This document shows, piece after piece, positions 8,954 through 16,902 of a stretch of DNA of 64,000 bases. Origin of the DNA: CAJQQK01 sp963696075 (GTDB taxonomy: Bacteria; Pseudomonadota; Alphaproteobacteria; Rhizobiales; Hyphomicrobiaceae); NCBI GenBank assembly GCA_963696075.1, contig CAVOJD010000006.1, positions 558,001 to 622,000 of the forward strand, written 5' to 3'. Position 1 is the first letter of the stretch, and the number at the start of each line of letters is the position of its first letter. The notes under the pieces are model-generated. The model was given only the letters and a program-made list of their open reading frames with translations. It was not told the origin of the DNA and ran no database searches. Made by a program: the position numbers and the translations under genes.

Positions 8954-9760
8954 TTAGCGGCGCGTGACGGCGGCACTTGCGCCAACGAACGCCGGCCCGG
9001 ACATAGCCGCATCGAAGTCCGTCATCGTCAAAACACGCTTATAGAGCCGGTTGCCGATAAAGAAATTCGGCGTTCCGATGACACCGAGCGTGCGCCCGCG
9101 CTCCTTGACCGCATTGAGATTGGCAATCAGCCCCTTGTCCTCATAGCACTGATCGAATTGAGCGCGCGTCAGGCCGAACCGCTGCACGACCTGCCATATC
9201 GGATCGCGGCGCACTTCCTGGCTGACCCACTTGCTCTGCGACCTGAGGAGAGCGGTGTAGGCATCGAAGTAATGCTGTTCAGGTACGCAGCGCAGTGCGA
9301 TCGTCGCGGCGCCGGACTGAAATCCGATCGGAAATTCGCGCAGGATGAAGCGCATCTTTCCCGTGTCGATGTAGCGTTTCTTGAGCAGCGGAAAGGTTTC
9401 AAGCTGGAACTTGCGGCAATAGGGGCACGTCAGCGAAGCGTATTTGATCACCGTGACCGGCGCATCAGTGCGGCCGACGGAGCGTTCCGCCAGCGGGCCG
9501 CCCTGCATCACGTCGCGCATCGACGGATTGTCGATGACGACGCGCCCACCGGAGCTTTCCGTATTGTCGACGAACGGATTGAAGCGCGCGGCAGGACGTT
9601 GACTGGCCGGCTGATCCGCACCGGTATCAGAGGCCCCGAGCGTGCTGGCGATCGGGCCCGGCTGCGATGACAGCGAGGCCGAACCGCACGCAGCAAGCAG
9701 GAGTGTGACCCCGCTTGCGAAACAAGCCGCAAAGATCCCGTGAAGGCGTCTGCCCGTCAT
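8954..9760 (-). CDS. DsbA-family thiol oxidoreductase, predicted lipoprotein
   Basis: About 268 residues. The N-terminus is a lipoprotein signal: a basic start (MTGRR), a hydrophobic core and the lipobox LLAAC, so the mature protein should be lipid-anchored and periplasmic. A disordered spacer of about 55 residues leads to a thioredoxin-fold domain with the active site TCPYC in VIKYASLTCPYCRKF, and GTPNFFIGN near the end, the cis-Pro loop region typical of DsbA/DsbG-like proteins. Start ATG at 9760; a GTG at 9772 would add four residues. A second DsbA-like gene lies directly upstream, probably in the same transcript. Confidence 0.88.
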   Translation of the reverse strand: MTGRRLHGIFAACFASGVTLLLAACGSASLSSQPGPIASTLGASDTGADQPASQRPAARFNPFVDNTESSGGRVVIDNPSMRDVMQGGPLAERSVGRTDAPVTVIKYASLTCPYCRKFQLETFPLLKKRYIDTGKMRFILREFPIGFQSGAATIALRCVPEQHYFDAYTALLRSQSKWVSQEVRRDPIWQVVQRFGLTRAQFDQCYEDKGLIANLNAVKERGRTLGVIGTPNFFIGNRLYKRVLTMTDFDAAMSGPAFVGASAAVTRR

Positions 9761-9839
9761 CCAGTCCAACACGATCTGACTGCCCCCCAGCTGTCACTCA
9801 AAGCCGCGCCGCCTTTTCAGCCGGCGCCCGGATCTGACC

Positions 9840-10520
9840 CTAACTGGCTTCCTTGAGCAAGGGGTCGATCATCTTTGCGAACGCTTCTGGGTCCGTAAAG
9901 TCACCCGTGAACCTCTGGCCGTTGATGAAGAACGATGGCGTGCCGCGGATCGCGTAGGCATCTGTCGAGTGATTGCGCTGCTTGAGCAGGCTCTCGTATT
10001 TCTCCTGATCGCTGATGCAGCTTTCGAATTTTTCGCGATTGTAGCCCGCCTGCTTGCCGATTTCATAAAGCCGGTCGAGAACATCAGCACCACCGAGCCA
10101 GTCGCGCTGGGTCGCAAACAGCACACCCTGCAACTTAACCGACTTGTCGTTGTCGCCCGAGCAGCGCGACAGTAGTGAGGCGGCGAAAGCTGGGTCGTTG
10201 AGCGGGTGGTCGCGCATCAGCAGGCGCACCTTGCCGGTATCGATGTATTTTTCCTTGAGCGTCGGCAGCGCGCTCTTATGGAAGGCCGCGCACGCCGGGC
10301 AGGACAGTGACGCAAATTCCACAATCGTCACCTTGGCGTCTTTGTTGCCCAACTCCAGATCCGGCACCTTGGCCCCGGACAGCAGCTGCTCGCTGTCAAT
10401 CGTCGACTGAGCCCGCGCCCGGCTCGCCCCGAAACCGACGGCCCCGGCCAGCAGCAGGCCCTGAAAGAAATGCCGGCGGTCCAGTGTGGGTGGCGTTATC
10501 GCCAACGCTTTCGATGTCAT
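9840..10520 (-). CDS. DsbA-family thioredoxin-fold protein with Tat signal
   Basis: About 226 residues. The N-terminus carries a twin-arginine signal (DRRHFFQG, then a hydrophobic stretch ending in ASRARAQ), so it is probably exported folded. The thioredoxin domain has the active site SCPACAAFHKS and the C-terminal GTPSFFINGQRFTG loop of the DsbA family. The ATG at 10520 is well placed behind AAAGGA; the frame stays open further upstream, but that stretch looks non-coding. Its likely role is disulfide formation in periplasmic proteins. It shares architecture with the lipoprotein DsbA homologue 79 nt downstream but has a CPAC rather than CPYC centre, suggesting different redox properties. Confidence 0.9.
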   Translation of the reverse strand: MTSKALAITPPTLDRRHFFQGLLLAGAVGFGASRARAQSTIDSEQLLSGAKVPDLELGNKDAKVTIVEFASLSCPACAAFHKSALPTLKEKYIDTGKVRLLMRDHPLNDPAFAASLLSRCSGDNDKSVKLQGVLFATQRDWLGGADVLDRLYEIGKQAGYNREKFESCISDQEKYESLLKQRNHSTDAYAIRGTPSFFINGQRFTGDFTDPEAFAKMIDPLLKEAS

Positions 10521-10845
10521 TGCGCGTCCTTTCTCGTGTCCCTGCCGGTAGTTGGTATTCGGCGGCACATTCCCTAGCCAGTCTATATCCAGACTTTTGA
10601 GTCCCACCTGATTAAGGCAATTCCGTGCTGAACGATACCTGAATGACGCCGTCGTGAAGGGGAATTGACAGCTGAAGGAGGCGCTACAACTGGATGATCG
10701 GCCGTCAGCGGCGTGTGAGTGCATTGAGGCCGGCGGTAGCGGAGGATGGATTGCGGTGAGCCCTGGGGCCAATACCCAATACGCCCGGCAATGGGGCGTC
10801 GTATTCGGTCGGCCATCTTGAAGGGCGTGATGGCTTGTCTGTTTT
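10521..10845. other. Non-coding gap between DUF721 and DsbA-like genes
   Basis: About 325 bases with no frame that looks like a gene. It contains short imperfect inverted repeats (for example around 10775-10815) but no recognisable promoter or terminator that I can defend. Confidence 0.4.
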
Positions 10846-11391
10846 CTAGCGTCCGCGGCAAATATTGGCCTCGAGCCGAGCCAGCGCCGCGGCCAGCGCC
10901 GGGTCAACTGTGCTGGACGCTGATGTCACAGCCGCTGCCGGCGCGCTGATCACATCGCGCGGCGTCGCTTGCGCAACAGCCGCAGCCTGCGCCGCCATGG
11001 TGCGCTTGGGCAACGGTGCTTGAATGAACCGGATCTCAGCCACTGCCCTGTAGCCGAAATGAGCGTTGATCCGCTCGATGATCTGCGGGGTCTGATATTG
11101 CACTTCAATCGCCCGGGGGCCGTCGACGCGAAGCACCAGAGTGGCCCCTGGCCGGCCTTTCGCCGAGGCGTCGACATCATCGTAGGCCGCCACATTGCGG
11201 GGCCACTTCAGCCGTTCGGGCATCGTGAACCCGGCCAATTCACCGCCGACGATGATCGCCCAGTCGGTCAGCAGTGTGGCTGTCGAGAAGCCGTATTTCT
11301 CGAACGATTTGCGGGTCAGACCTGGCACGAAGGCACCCACGACCCGCGCCCGGCTGCCGCCGTTGCGCGATGACACAGTCCGTGACGGCAT
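10846..11391 (-). CDS. DUF721 / DciA-like protein
   Basis: About 181 residues. After a basic N-terminus the core VVGAFVPGLTRKSFEKYGF and LLTDWAIIVGGELAGFTMPER shows the DUF721 pattern. It is followed by LVLRVDGPRAIEVQYQ and IIERINAHFGYRAVAEIRFIQ, the KH-like fold seen in DciA. DciA is the ancestral loader of the replicative helicase DnaB; that role is inferred from the family. The C-terminus is Ala-rich and disordered. I chose the ATG at 11391; a GTG at 11460 is in frame but neither start has a strong ribosome site. It is divergent from mutY, a conserved pairing in Hyphomicrobiales. Confidence 0.8.
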   Translation of the reverse strand: MPSRTVSSRNGGSRARVVGAFVPGLTRKSFEKYGFSTATLLTDWAIIVGGELAGFTMPERLKWPRNVAAYDDVDASAKGRPGATLVLRVDGPRAIEVQYQTPQIIERINAHFGYRAVAEIRFIQAPLPKRTMAAQAAAVAQATPRDVISAPAAAVTSASSTVDPALAAALARLEANICRGR

Positions 11392-11503
11392 AGTGTAGGA
11401 GGGACGAGGGGCCACGGCTTTAAACTCCACCGTTTCGTGTTCGCGCTTCGATACGTACACTAGATGCTAAGCGATTCGCCCCTGTGGACACGAGGTCAAG
11501 CCG

Positions 11504-12607
11504 ATGCCGACAGTTGCTTTGGCACAACGATGGGGAGATCCGGTGGACAACGTACCGGACGCGCTGCTCGAGTGGTACGACCGCGAGCGCCGGGATTTGC
11601 CGTGGCGCTACGCCCCTGGCACCACGGCAGATCCGTACCGCGTGTGGCTGAGCGAAATCATGCTTCAGCAGACGACGGTGAAAACCGTCATCCCGTATTT
11701 CGAAAAATTCCTGGCACTCTGGCCAACGGTCGGCGATCTGGCGGCAGCCGAGGAGGAATCGATCCTCCAGGCCTGGGCGGGTCTTGGCTACTATACCCGC
11801 GCGCGCAATCTGCATGCCTGCGCGCGGCGCATCGTCGACGAATTCGACGGCGCCTTCCCGCGCACCGAGGCTGAACTTCTGACCCTGCCGGGGATCGGCC
11901 CCTATACCGCCGCCGCCATCGCAGCAATCGCCTTCGGCGAACGTGCAACCCCCGTTGATGGCAACATTGAGCGCGTCACGGCCCGCCTGTTCGCCGTCCG
12001 CGAGGCACTGCCGGATGCCAAGCGCACCTTGCGCAGCCTCGCAGCCGGCCTGACCCCGGCCGCGCGCCCAGGTGACTTTGCCCAGGCCATGATGGATCTC
12101 GGCGCGACCGTTTGCACGCCGAAGCGCCCGTCGTGTCTGGTCTGTCCGCTGCAGGGCGCCTGCGAGGCGCATGCCCTCGGCGTCGAGGCGGAATTGCCCT
12201 ACCGGGACGCCAAACCTGACCGGCCAGTCCGTCGCGGCATCGCCTTCCTTGCCGTCACCGACGATGGCAAGGTGCTTCTCCGCCGCCGCCCCGACACCGG
12301 CCTTCTCGCCCGCATGCTTGAGGTGCCGTCGACGGAGTGGGTCGAGGGCACGCCGCCCGACTCCGAAGCCGTGCGCACCGCCCCGGTCAGAGCCGACTGG
12401 TGGCAGGTGCCGGGCATCGTCGTCCACACGTTCACCCATTTCCGCCTCGAGATTGAGGTCTACCGGGCCGTCATTCCAGCCGAGGCGTCGCTGACCTTCT
12501 GGGCCGATAGCGCGCGTTGCCGTTGGGTGCCGCGCGGCCGTCTCTCCGGCGAGGCATTGCCAACCGTGATGCGCAAGATCATCGCGCATGGCCTCAAGTC
12601 GGACTAA
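11504..12607 (+). CDS. mutY: A/G-specific adenine glycosylase
   Basis: Base-excision repair enzyme (367 residues) that removes adenine mispaired with 8-oxoguanine. The N-terminal HhH-GPD domain shows WLSEIMLQQTTV, the helix-hairpin-helix LLTLPGIGPYTAAAIAAIAF and catalytic aspartate in VDGNIERV. A 4Fe-4S cluster is bound by C-X6-C-X2-C-X5-C (CTPKRPSCLVCPLQGAC). The C-terminal third, from about residue 235 (RRGIAFLAVTDDGKVLLRRR), is the NUDIX-like domain that recognises 8-oxoG. Length and domain order are standard. It converges on the MFS gene downstream. Confidence 0.96.
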   Translation: MPTVALAQRWGDPVDNVPDALLEWYDRERRDLPWRYAPGTTADPYRVWLSEIMLQQTTVKTVIPYFEKFLALWPTVGDLAAAEEESILQAWAGLGYYTRARNLHACARRIVDEFDGAFPRTEAELLTLPGIGPYTAAAIAAIAFGERATPVDGNIERVTARLFAVREALPDAKRTLRSLAAGLTPAARPGDFAQAMMDLGATVCTPKRPSCLVCPLQGACEAHALGVEAELPYRDAKPDRPVRRGIAFLAVTDDGKVLLRRRPDTGLLARMLEVPSTEWVEGTPPDSEAVRTAPVRADWWQVPGIVVHTFTHFRLEIEVYRAVIPAEASLTFWADSARCRWVPRGRLSGEALPTVMRKIIAHGLKSD

Positions 12608-12673
12608 GCCTGAAATCTTACTGAGACGCAGACGTGCGGCAGTGTTTCAGGCGTGTGGCGGTACACGCCACGC

Positions 12674-13969
12674 CTATCTCGTACGCTTTTTGCGAATGAA
12701 GCCGGCCGTCAACACGAACCACACCAGCGCGGCCAACTGGATCACGAGGAAGGCGCCGAACGCCGTCGTGTAGGATTGAACCGCATACCCGCCGCCCGGT
12801 GTCGGGGGATAGAGCTCGATGATCGCGCCGATGGCGTATTGGGCAAGGAACGCGCAGCCGAAGATCAGAAGGTTCACGGCCGTGTGCGCCCGCCCCGACA
12901 GCGCGCTGCCGAAATAGCTCGCGAGCCAGGGATAGGCGAGGATCGCAACCTGCCCGCTCATCCCGAAGATTAGCCACAGGATCAGCGAATACTCTGTCCA
13001 TTGCAGCACGATGCCGACCTGCGCCACGAGGTAGACGAGCAGAAAGCCGACCATGACCGCCAACAGGCTAACGCCGCGCCGTGCGAACCAATCCGCCACC
13101 GCGCCTGTAAATAGAATGCCAAAGAAGAACGCCGCCGCCATGTAGAAGAGCTGGTTTGCCACCTCTTCCCGCCCCGCGCCCATGACATCGCGAAACCAGG
13201 GACCCGCCCAAAGCGTCTGGATCGCGACATGCACCCCGGCTGTGGTCGCAAGCAGCGGCGCGAGTGAAATGATTGCCGGATCACGAAAGATGCGCAGGAT
13301 TTCACTGATCTGCCGCCCCAGCGTTTCACCGCCCGCCGGCCGCGGTTTTTCCGGAACGACCAGGAAAATGATGAGCGCGACCAGAAAGGTCAGGCCGGCC
13401 AGGATCATGAAGACCTGTCGCCAGCCGAGCATATCGCTGGCCTCCTGGATCGGCCGGGTCGCAACCAGCAGCCCGATCGCGCCAGCCGACATGACGAAGG
13501 AGTTCGCAAGCGCCCGCCGCGGCTCTGAAACCCAGATGACCACGCTTTTGAAGCCGCTCATCAATCCGCCGGCGACACCGAGCCCGATCAGGGATCGCGC
13601 GATCGTGAGCGTGAGGCCGTCTTGTCCGACGGCGAACAGCAGTGCGCCGACCGCCGCAATCGTCATCAACACGGCCTGAACGCGGCGCGGACCATACCGG
13701 TCGAGGAGTACACCGAGAGGCAATTGAAAAAGCGCAAACGCCCCGAGATAGGCCGCTGTCATGAAGCCGAGCTCGCTCGGGCCGAGCCCGATTTCGCGCA
13801 CCAGGTCTTCCTCGACGACTGCATTCACCGCCCGGAACACGTAGGACAGGAAATAGCCGAGACCGAACGGGCCAAGCGCGAGCAGAACCATGAAAAGGCT
13901 GTGGGGTGGTTCACGGTTCGCCGGCAGCGGGCGGTACGTCTCCCGCGCGTTGTGTGCGCTGACGGTCAA
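12674..13969 (-). CDS. Major facilitator superfamily transporter
   Basis: About 431 residues with twelve predicted membrane helices. The MFS loop 2-3 motif is seen as LPLGVLLDRYGPRRV, and a second, degenerate copy, FTGAVADWFARRGVSLLA, starts the C-terminal half. The first helix region GPFGLGYFLSYVFRAVNAVV resembles nitrate/nitrite or anion:cation symporter-like carriers, but the substrate cannot be read. The start is uncertain: TTG at 13969 gives a 26-residue cytoplasmic lead, while an ATG at 13891 would begin at MVLLALGPF; neither has a clear ribosome site. It stands alone, convergent with mutY. Confidence 0.85.
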   Translation of the reverse strand: MTVSAHNARETYRPLPANREPPHSLFMVLLALGPFGLGYFLSYVFRAVNAVVEEDLVREIGLGPSELGFMTAAYLGAFALFQLPLGVLLDRYGPRRVQAVLMTIAAVGALLFAVGQDGLTLTIARSLIGLGVAGGLMSGFKSVVIWVSEPRRALANSFVMSAGAIGLLVATRPIQEASDMLGWRQVFMILAGLTFLVALIIFLVVPEKPRPAGGETLGRQISEILRIFRDPAIISLAPLLATTAGVHVAIQTLWAGPWFRDVMGAGREEVANQLFYMAAAFFFGILFTGAVADWFARRGVSLLAVMVGFLLVYLVAQVGIVLQWTEYSLILWLIFGMSGQVAILAYPWLASYFGSALSGRAHTAVNLLIFGCAFLAQYAIGAIIELYPPTPGGGYAVQSYTTAFGAFLVIQLAALVWFVLTAGFIRKKRTR

Positions 13970-14271
13970 GCTGGGACATCCTTGTTCGCAACCGGCAAAG
14001 GCACATGAGCCGGAAGGTGACGGCCACGCTGCCGCGACGATCGATCACGCCATAGCACTTTGCAGCAATGCCGTGAAGATAGGCAGTTTGCACATCGCGC
14101 AGGCGATGTATGAGCCGTATTCAAGGTGGCGCGCCTCTTGGAAGCCGGGCGCGTGGGCGGATTCTGGCGCGATCCCGTCACCATCCGTCCCGGCCGTAGC
14201 CTTGGATCACGCCCGTCGCCAACGGGCTTGGACCGATTGGGCAAAATGGTTCGATCTCGTCCTGAACCGCT
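13970..14271. other. Intergenic region, nothing recognised
   Basis: About 300 bases between the MFS gene and the YrhK-like gene. No RNA gene, repeat, clear promoter or convincing frame is visible. Confidence 0.4.
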
Positions 14272-14505
14272 CTAACCGCCCTCGTTCGAATCTCTTTCGT
14301 AAATGCTGATCAGCAGGTTGCCGAGGGACCCGACCATCATCAGGGCGGAGCCAATAATGAAAAGCCACACACCGGCGGTCTGCCAGGCATCAAAACGAGG
14401 CAGAAACAATACGCTGCCCACTACGAACAGCAGGTTACCGATGAGGCCGATAGATAGATGAATCCAGCGGTAATCCTGAACGATTGTACTGATGAGGCGT
14501 TGCAT
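14272..14505 (-). CDS. YrhK-like small membrane protein
   Basis: 77 residues with two hydrophobic helices (HLSIGLIGNLLFVVGSVLFL and GVWLFIIGSALMMVGSLGNL). The sequence DYRWIHLSIGLIGN...FVVGSVLFL...GVWLFIIGS matches the YrhK-type domain pattern as I know it; the function of that family is unknown. The ATG is preceded by an unusual run of CAGAGCAA repeats, of which CAGAG may serve as the ribosome site. It lies 30 nt downstream of ccrM on the same strand, so it may be cotranscribed. Confidence 0.65.
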   Translation of the reverse strand: MQRLISTIVQDYRWIHLSIGLIGNLLFVVGSVLFLPRFDAWQTAGVWLFIIGSALMMVGSLGNLLISIYERDSNEGG

Positions 14506-14535
14506 TCTCTGTTGCTCTGTTGCTCTGCCGCTGGC

Positions 14536-15906
14536 CTATTCTCCGGCGAACGTAATGCGCGGCTGATCTCCGAGCCCGAGGGCGCGCCGCGCCTTGTCGC
14601 GCAGCGTGTCGATCGGCTCGAGCTTACCTCCCCGCTCCACGTGCCAGAACGTCCAGCCGTTGCAGGCACTGCGCCCCTGAACCTCCGCGCCAAGACGGTG
14701 GATCGAGCCCTGCACGCCATTGTGCGCGATCGACCCATCAGCCCGGACTTCCGCCTTGAAGCGGCGCTTGCCATCGACCAGCCGCGTTCCCGGCGAAACG
14801 ATGCCGAGTTCCACGACCGTACCGAACGCGACACGTGGCGCGCTGCGCTTCGATTGTGTAATGCTCAGCGCCTCGCGTGAAAGCGGCTTGACCGCATCGA
14901 TCCGGACTTCTGCGGCCGCCGCATATTGGGGATCGCGCTCGACGCCAATCCAGTGCCGGCCGAGCCGCCGCGCGACCGCGCCGGTCGTCCCAGTGCCGAA
15001 AAACGGGTCGAGGACGACATCGCCGGCATTCGTTGTCGCCAGGATGATGCGGTGGAGAAGCGCTTCCGGCTTTTGCGTGGGATGCGCCTTGCGCCCATCC
15101 TCGCCCTTGAGCCGCTCTGGCCCGCTACAGATCGGAAACAGCCAGTCCGAACGCATTTGCAGATCGTCGTTGCCGGTTTTCATGGCGTCGTAATTGTAGG
15201 TGACGCGCGCGTTCTGATCGCGCCCCGCCCAGATCAATGTCTCATGGGCGTTGGTAAAGCGCGTACCGCGAAAGTTCGGCATCGGATTGGTCTTGCGCCA
15301 GATGATGTCGTTGTGGATCCAGAACCCAAGGTCCTGGAGCTGTGCCCCAAGCCGGAAGATGTTGTGATAGGAGCCGATCACCCAGATTGCCCCGTTCGGT
15401 TTCAACACCCGCTGGCATTGCCCGAGCCAGCCACGCGTGAACCGGTCGTAGGCCTCGAAGCTGTCGAACTTGTCCCAGTCCTGGTGGACGCCGTCGACGC
15501 GCGAATTGTTGTTGGGCCGCAGCAGGTCGCGCTCAAGCTGGAGATTGTAGGGCGGGTCCGCGAAGACGAGGTCGACGCTTTCATCCGGCAGCGTCTTGAG
15601 CTGCTCGATGCAGTCGCCGAGCAAAATCTCATCGACGACCAGCGGCGTCGGCTTGTTGGCCGTTGCTTTCGCGCAGGCCGTCTTGGCGCCCCGAGCAGCG
15701 CTCGTGTCAGCCTTGCGTCGCTTGGACGGGGCGCTCGCCGCTTTCGATGACGCTTTTGCAGCCGCGCGCGAAGCTGTGGATGTGGCGAGTTCCGATGCCG
15801 CCTTGGCCTTCTTTTTCCCGGCCGCGGCTTCGGTTTGCCGGGGCGGTCTTTTTTGCCCCGACGGCGATGGGGCCTTGGCGGACTCGGTCTGCTTCTTGAC
15901 TGGCAT
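14536..15906 (-). CDS. ccrM: CcrM-type GANTC adenine-N6 methyltransferase with basic N-terminal tail
   Basis: Cell-cycle DNA methyltransferase of the beta class. Catalytic motif DPPYNLQ is at about residues 117-123 and the S-adenosylmethionine motif DPFFGTGTTGAVARR follows in the C-terminal half, the beta-class order. The region NFRGTRFTNAHETLIWA and the ~100-residue C-terminal extension after the methylase core (VVELGIVSPGTRLVDGKRRF to the end) are diagnostic of CcrM rather than generic methylases. The start at 15906 (456 residues) gives about 85 residues of Lys/Ala/Ser-rich, histone-H1-like tail before the domain; most CcrM proteins lack such a tail. It lies downstream of rnhB and the radical SAM gene. 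CcrM marks replicated DNA and controls GANTC-bearing promoters in alphaproteobacteria. Confidence 0.93.
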   Translation of the reverse strand: MPVKKQTESAKAPSPSGQKRPPRQTEAAAGKKKAKAASELATSTASRAAAKASSKAASAPSKRRKADTSAARGAKTACAKATANKPTPLVVDEILLGDCIEQLKTLPDESVDLVFADPPYNLQLERDLLRPNNNSRVDGVHQDWDKFDSFEAYDRFTRGWLGQCQRVLKPNGAIWVIGSYHNIFRLGAQLQDLGFWIHNDIIWRKTNPMPNFRGTRFTNAHETLIWAGRDQNARVTYNYDAMKTGNDDLQMRSDWLFPICSGPERLKGEDGRKAHPTQKPEALLHRIILATTNAGDVVLDPFFGTGTTGAVARRLGRHWIGVERDPQYAAAAEVRIDAVKPLSREALSITQSKRSAPRVAFGTVVELGIVSPGTRLVDGKRRFKAEVRADGSIAHNGVQGSIHRLGAEVQGRSACNGWTFWHVERGGKLEPIDTLRDKARRALGLGDQPRITFAGE

Positions 15907-16058
15907 GGCAACGCTACTCACTGAACGCGAATACTGACGCAACTCGACGACACAACCCGGCTCCACACGACGGACCGGCCCACACAACACTTGCGGGATC
16001 GGCAAACATGATCTTGGCAGTTTTGAACCTGCCGCGTCGCGCTGTCCGGGCGAAGGTC

Positions 16059-16073
16059 TTAACAGGAAGTTGA
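16059..16073. promoter_or_regulatory. Possible CtrA box upstream of ccrM
   Basis: TTAA, seven bases, then TTGA: one mismatch from the CtrA consensus TTAA-N7-TTAA. It lies about 150 nt before the ccrM start, in the rnhB-ccrM gap. In Caulobacter and relatives ccrM is activated by CtrA, so the position makes sense, but a single site with a mismatch is weak evidence. Confidence 0.4.
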
Positions 16074-16108
16074 CGCGTGTGGGTTAACGTCGTTCCACCT
16101 GCAACCGT

Positions 16109-16801
16109 TTAATCGCCTTCGAGCAGCACGCTGACCGGCCGGAACGACCGGCGATGTTGTGGCGACGGCCCAAGGCTGGCGAGCGCCGCAAGATGTTCCG
16201 CCGTCCCGTACCCCTTGTGGCGGGCAAAGCCGTAACCCGGATAAAGCGCATCAAGACGTGTCATCATGCGGTCGCGCGAGACTTTGGCCACGATCGAGGC
16301 CGCTGCCACCGAGAGCGACCTGAGATCGCCTTTGACCACGGTCTGGCACGCGCAGGAGAGCGCGGGCGCCCGGTTGCCATCGACAAGGACGAGCGCGGGC
16401 GCGGCGGTCAGCTCGCCAACCGCACGCCGCATCGCATCCAACGTGGCAGCGAGGATATTGTCGCGATCGATCTGTTCCGGGTCACTCAACGCAATCCCGA
16501 CATCGGCGCTCTCCAGGATCGCCTCGAAAAGCCGTTCGCGCATCTGGGCCGTGAGCTTTTTCGAATCCGTAATGCCGTCGGGAATCGAGCGCGGGTCGAG
16601 CACCACCGCTGCTGCGACGACCGGCCCCGCGAGTGGTCCCCGTCCGGCTTCGTCGACACCGGCGACAATCTGCTGGCCGCAATCCCACGCCGCCTGCTCC
16701 AGTTCGAGCGTCGGGCGCAACGCTTGGGACGCCGGGCGAGGGTTACCCCGCCGCACAGATGCCGGCCGTCCTCGTGGTGTGCTTCGCGCTTTATCGGTCA
16801 T
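16109..16801 (-). CDS. rnhB: Ribonuclease HII
   Basis: 230 residues. Cleaves the RNA strand of RNA-DNA hybrids and removes single misincorporated ribonucleotides. The signature AGVDEAGRGPLAGPVVAAAVVL has the first catalytic acids (DE), LVLVDGN supplies the next Asp, and the region VAAASIVAKVSRDRMM and the end YGFARHKGYGTAEHLAAL are all classic RNase HII. The first 35 residues are basic and variable. The ATG lies at 16801; the radical SAM gene ends about 100 nt upstream, and ccrM follows on the same strand. Confidence 0.96.
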   Translation of the reverse strand: MTDKARSTPRGRPASVRRGNPRPASQALRPTLELEQAAWDCGQQIVAGVDEAGRGPLAGPVVAAAVVLDPRSIPDGITDSKKLTAQMRERLFEAILESADVGIALSDPEQIDRDNILAATLDAMRRAVGELTAAPALVLVDGNRAPALSCACQTVVKGDLRSLSVAAASIVAKVSRDRMMTRLDALYPGYGFARHKGYGTAEHLAALASLGPSPQHRRSFRPVSVLLEGD

Positions 16802-16902
16802 GGCATCACGCCCCGTATCGCCGCCCCGGACGGGCTCGCGCCCCAGCTATTCGCCAATCATCTGCCAGTCATCCGCCCGTCATTGCAATGACCCCGCACA
16901 CC

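Noticed and set aside
11420..12589. A 389-codon minus-strand frame
   Set aside because: Antisense to mutY, which has all catalytic and iron-sulfur residues.
13911..14093. Alternative small ORF at the MFS start (MSQLDRQRTQRAG)
   Set aside because: It is out of frame with the transporter, short, and has no ribosome site or known domain.
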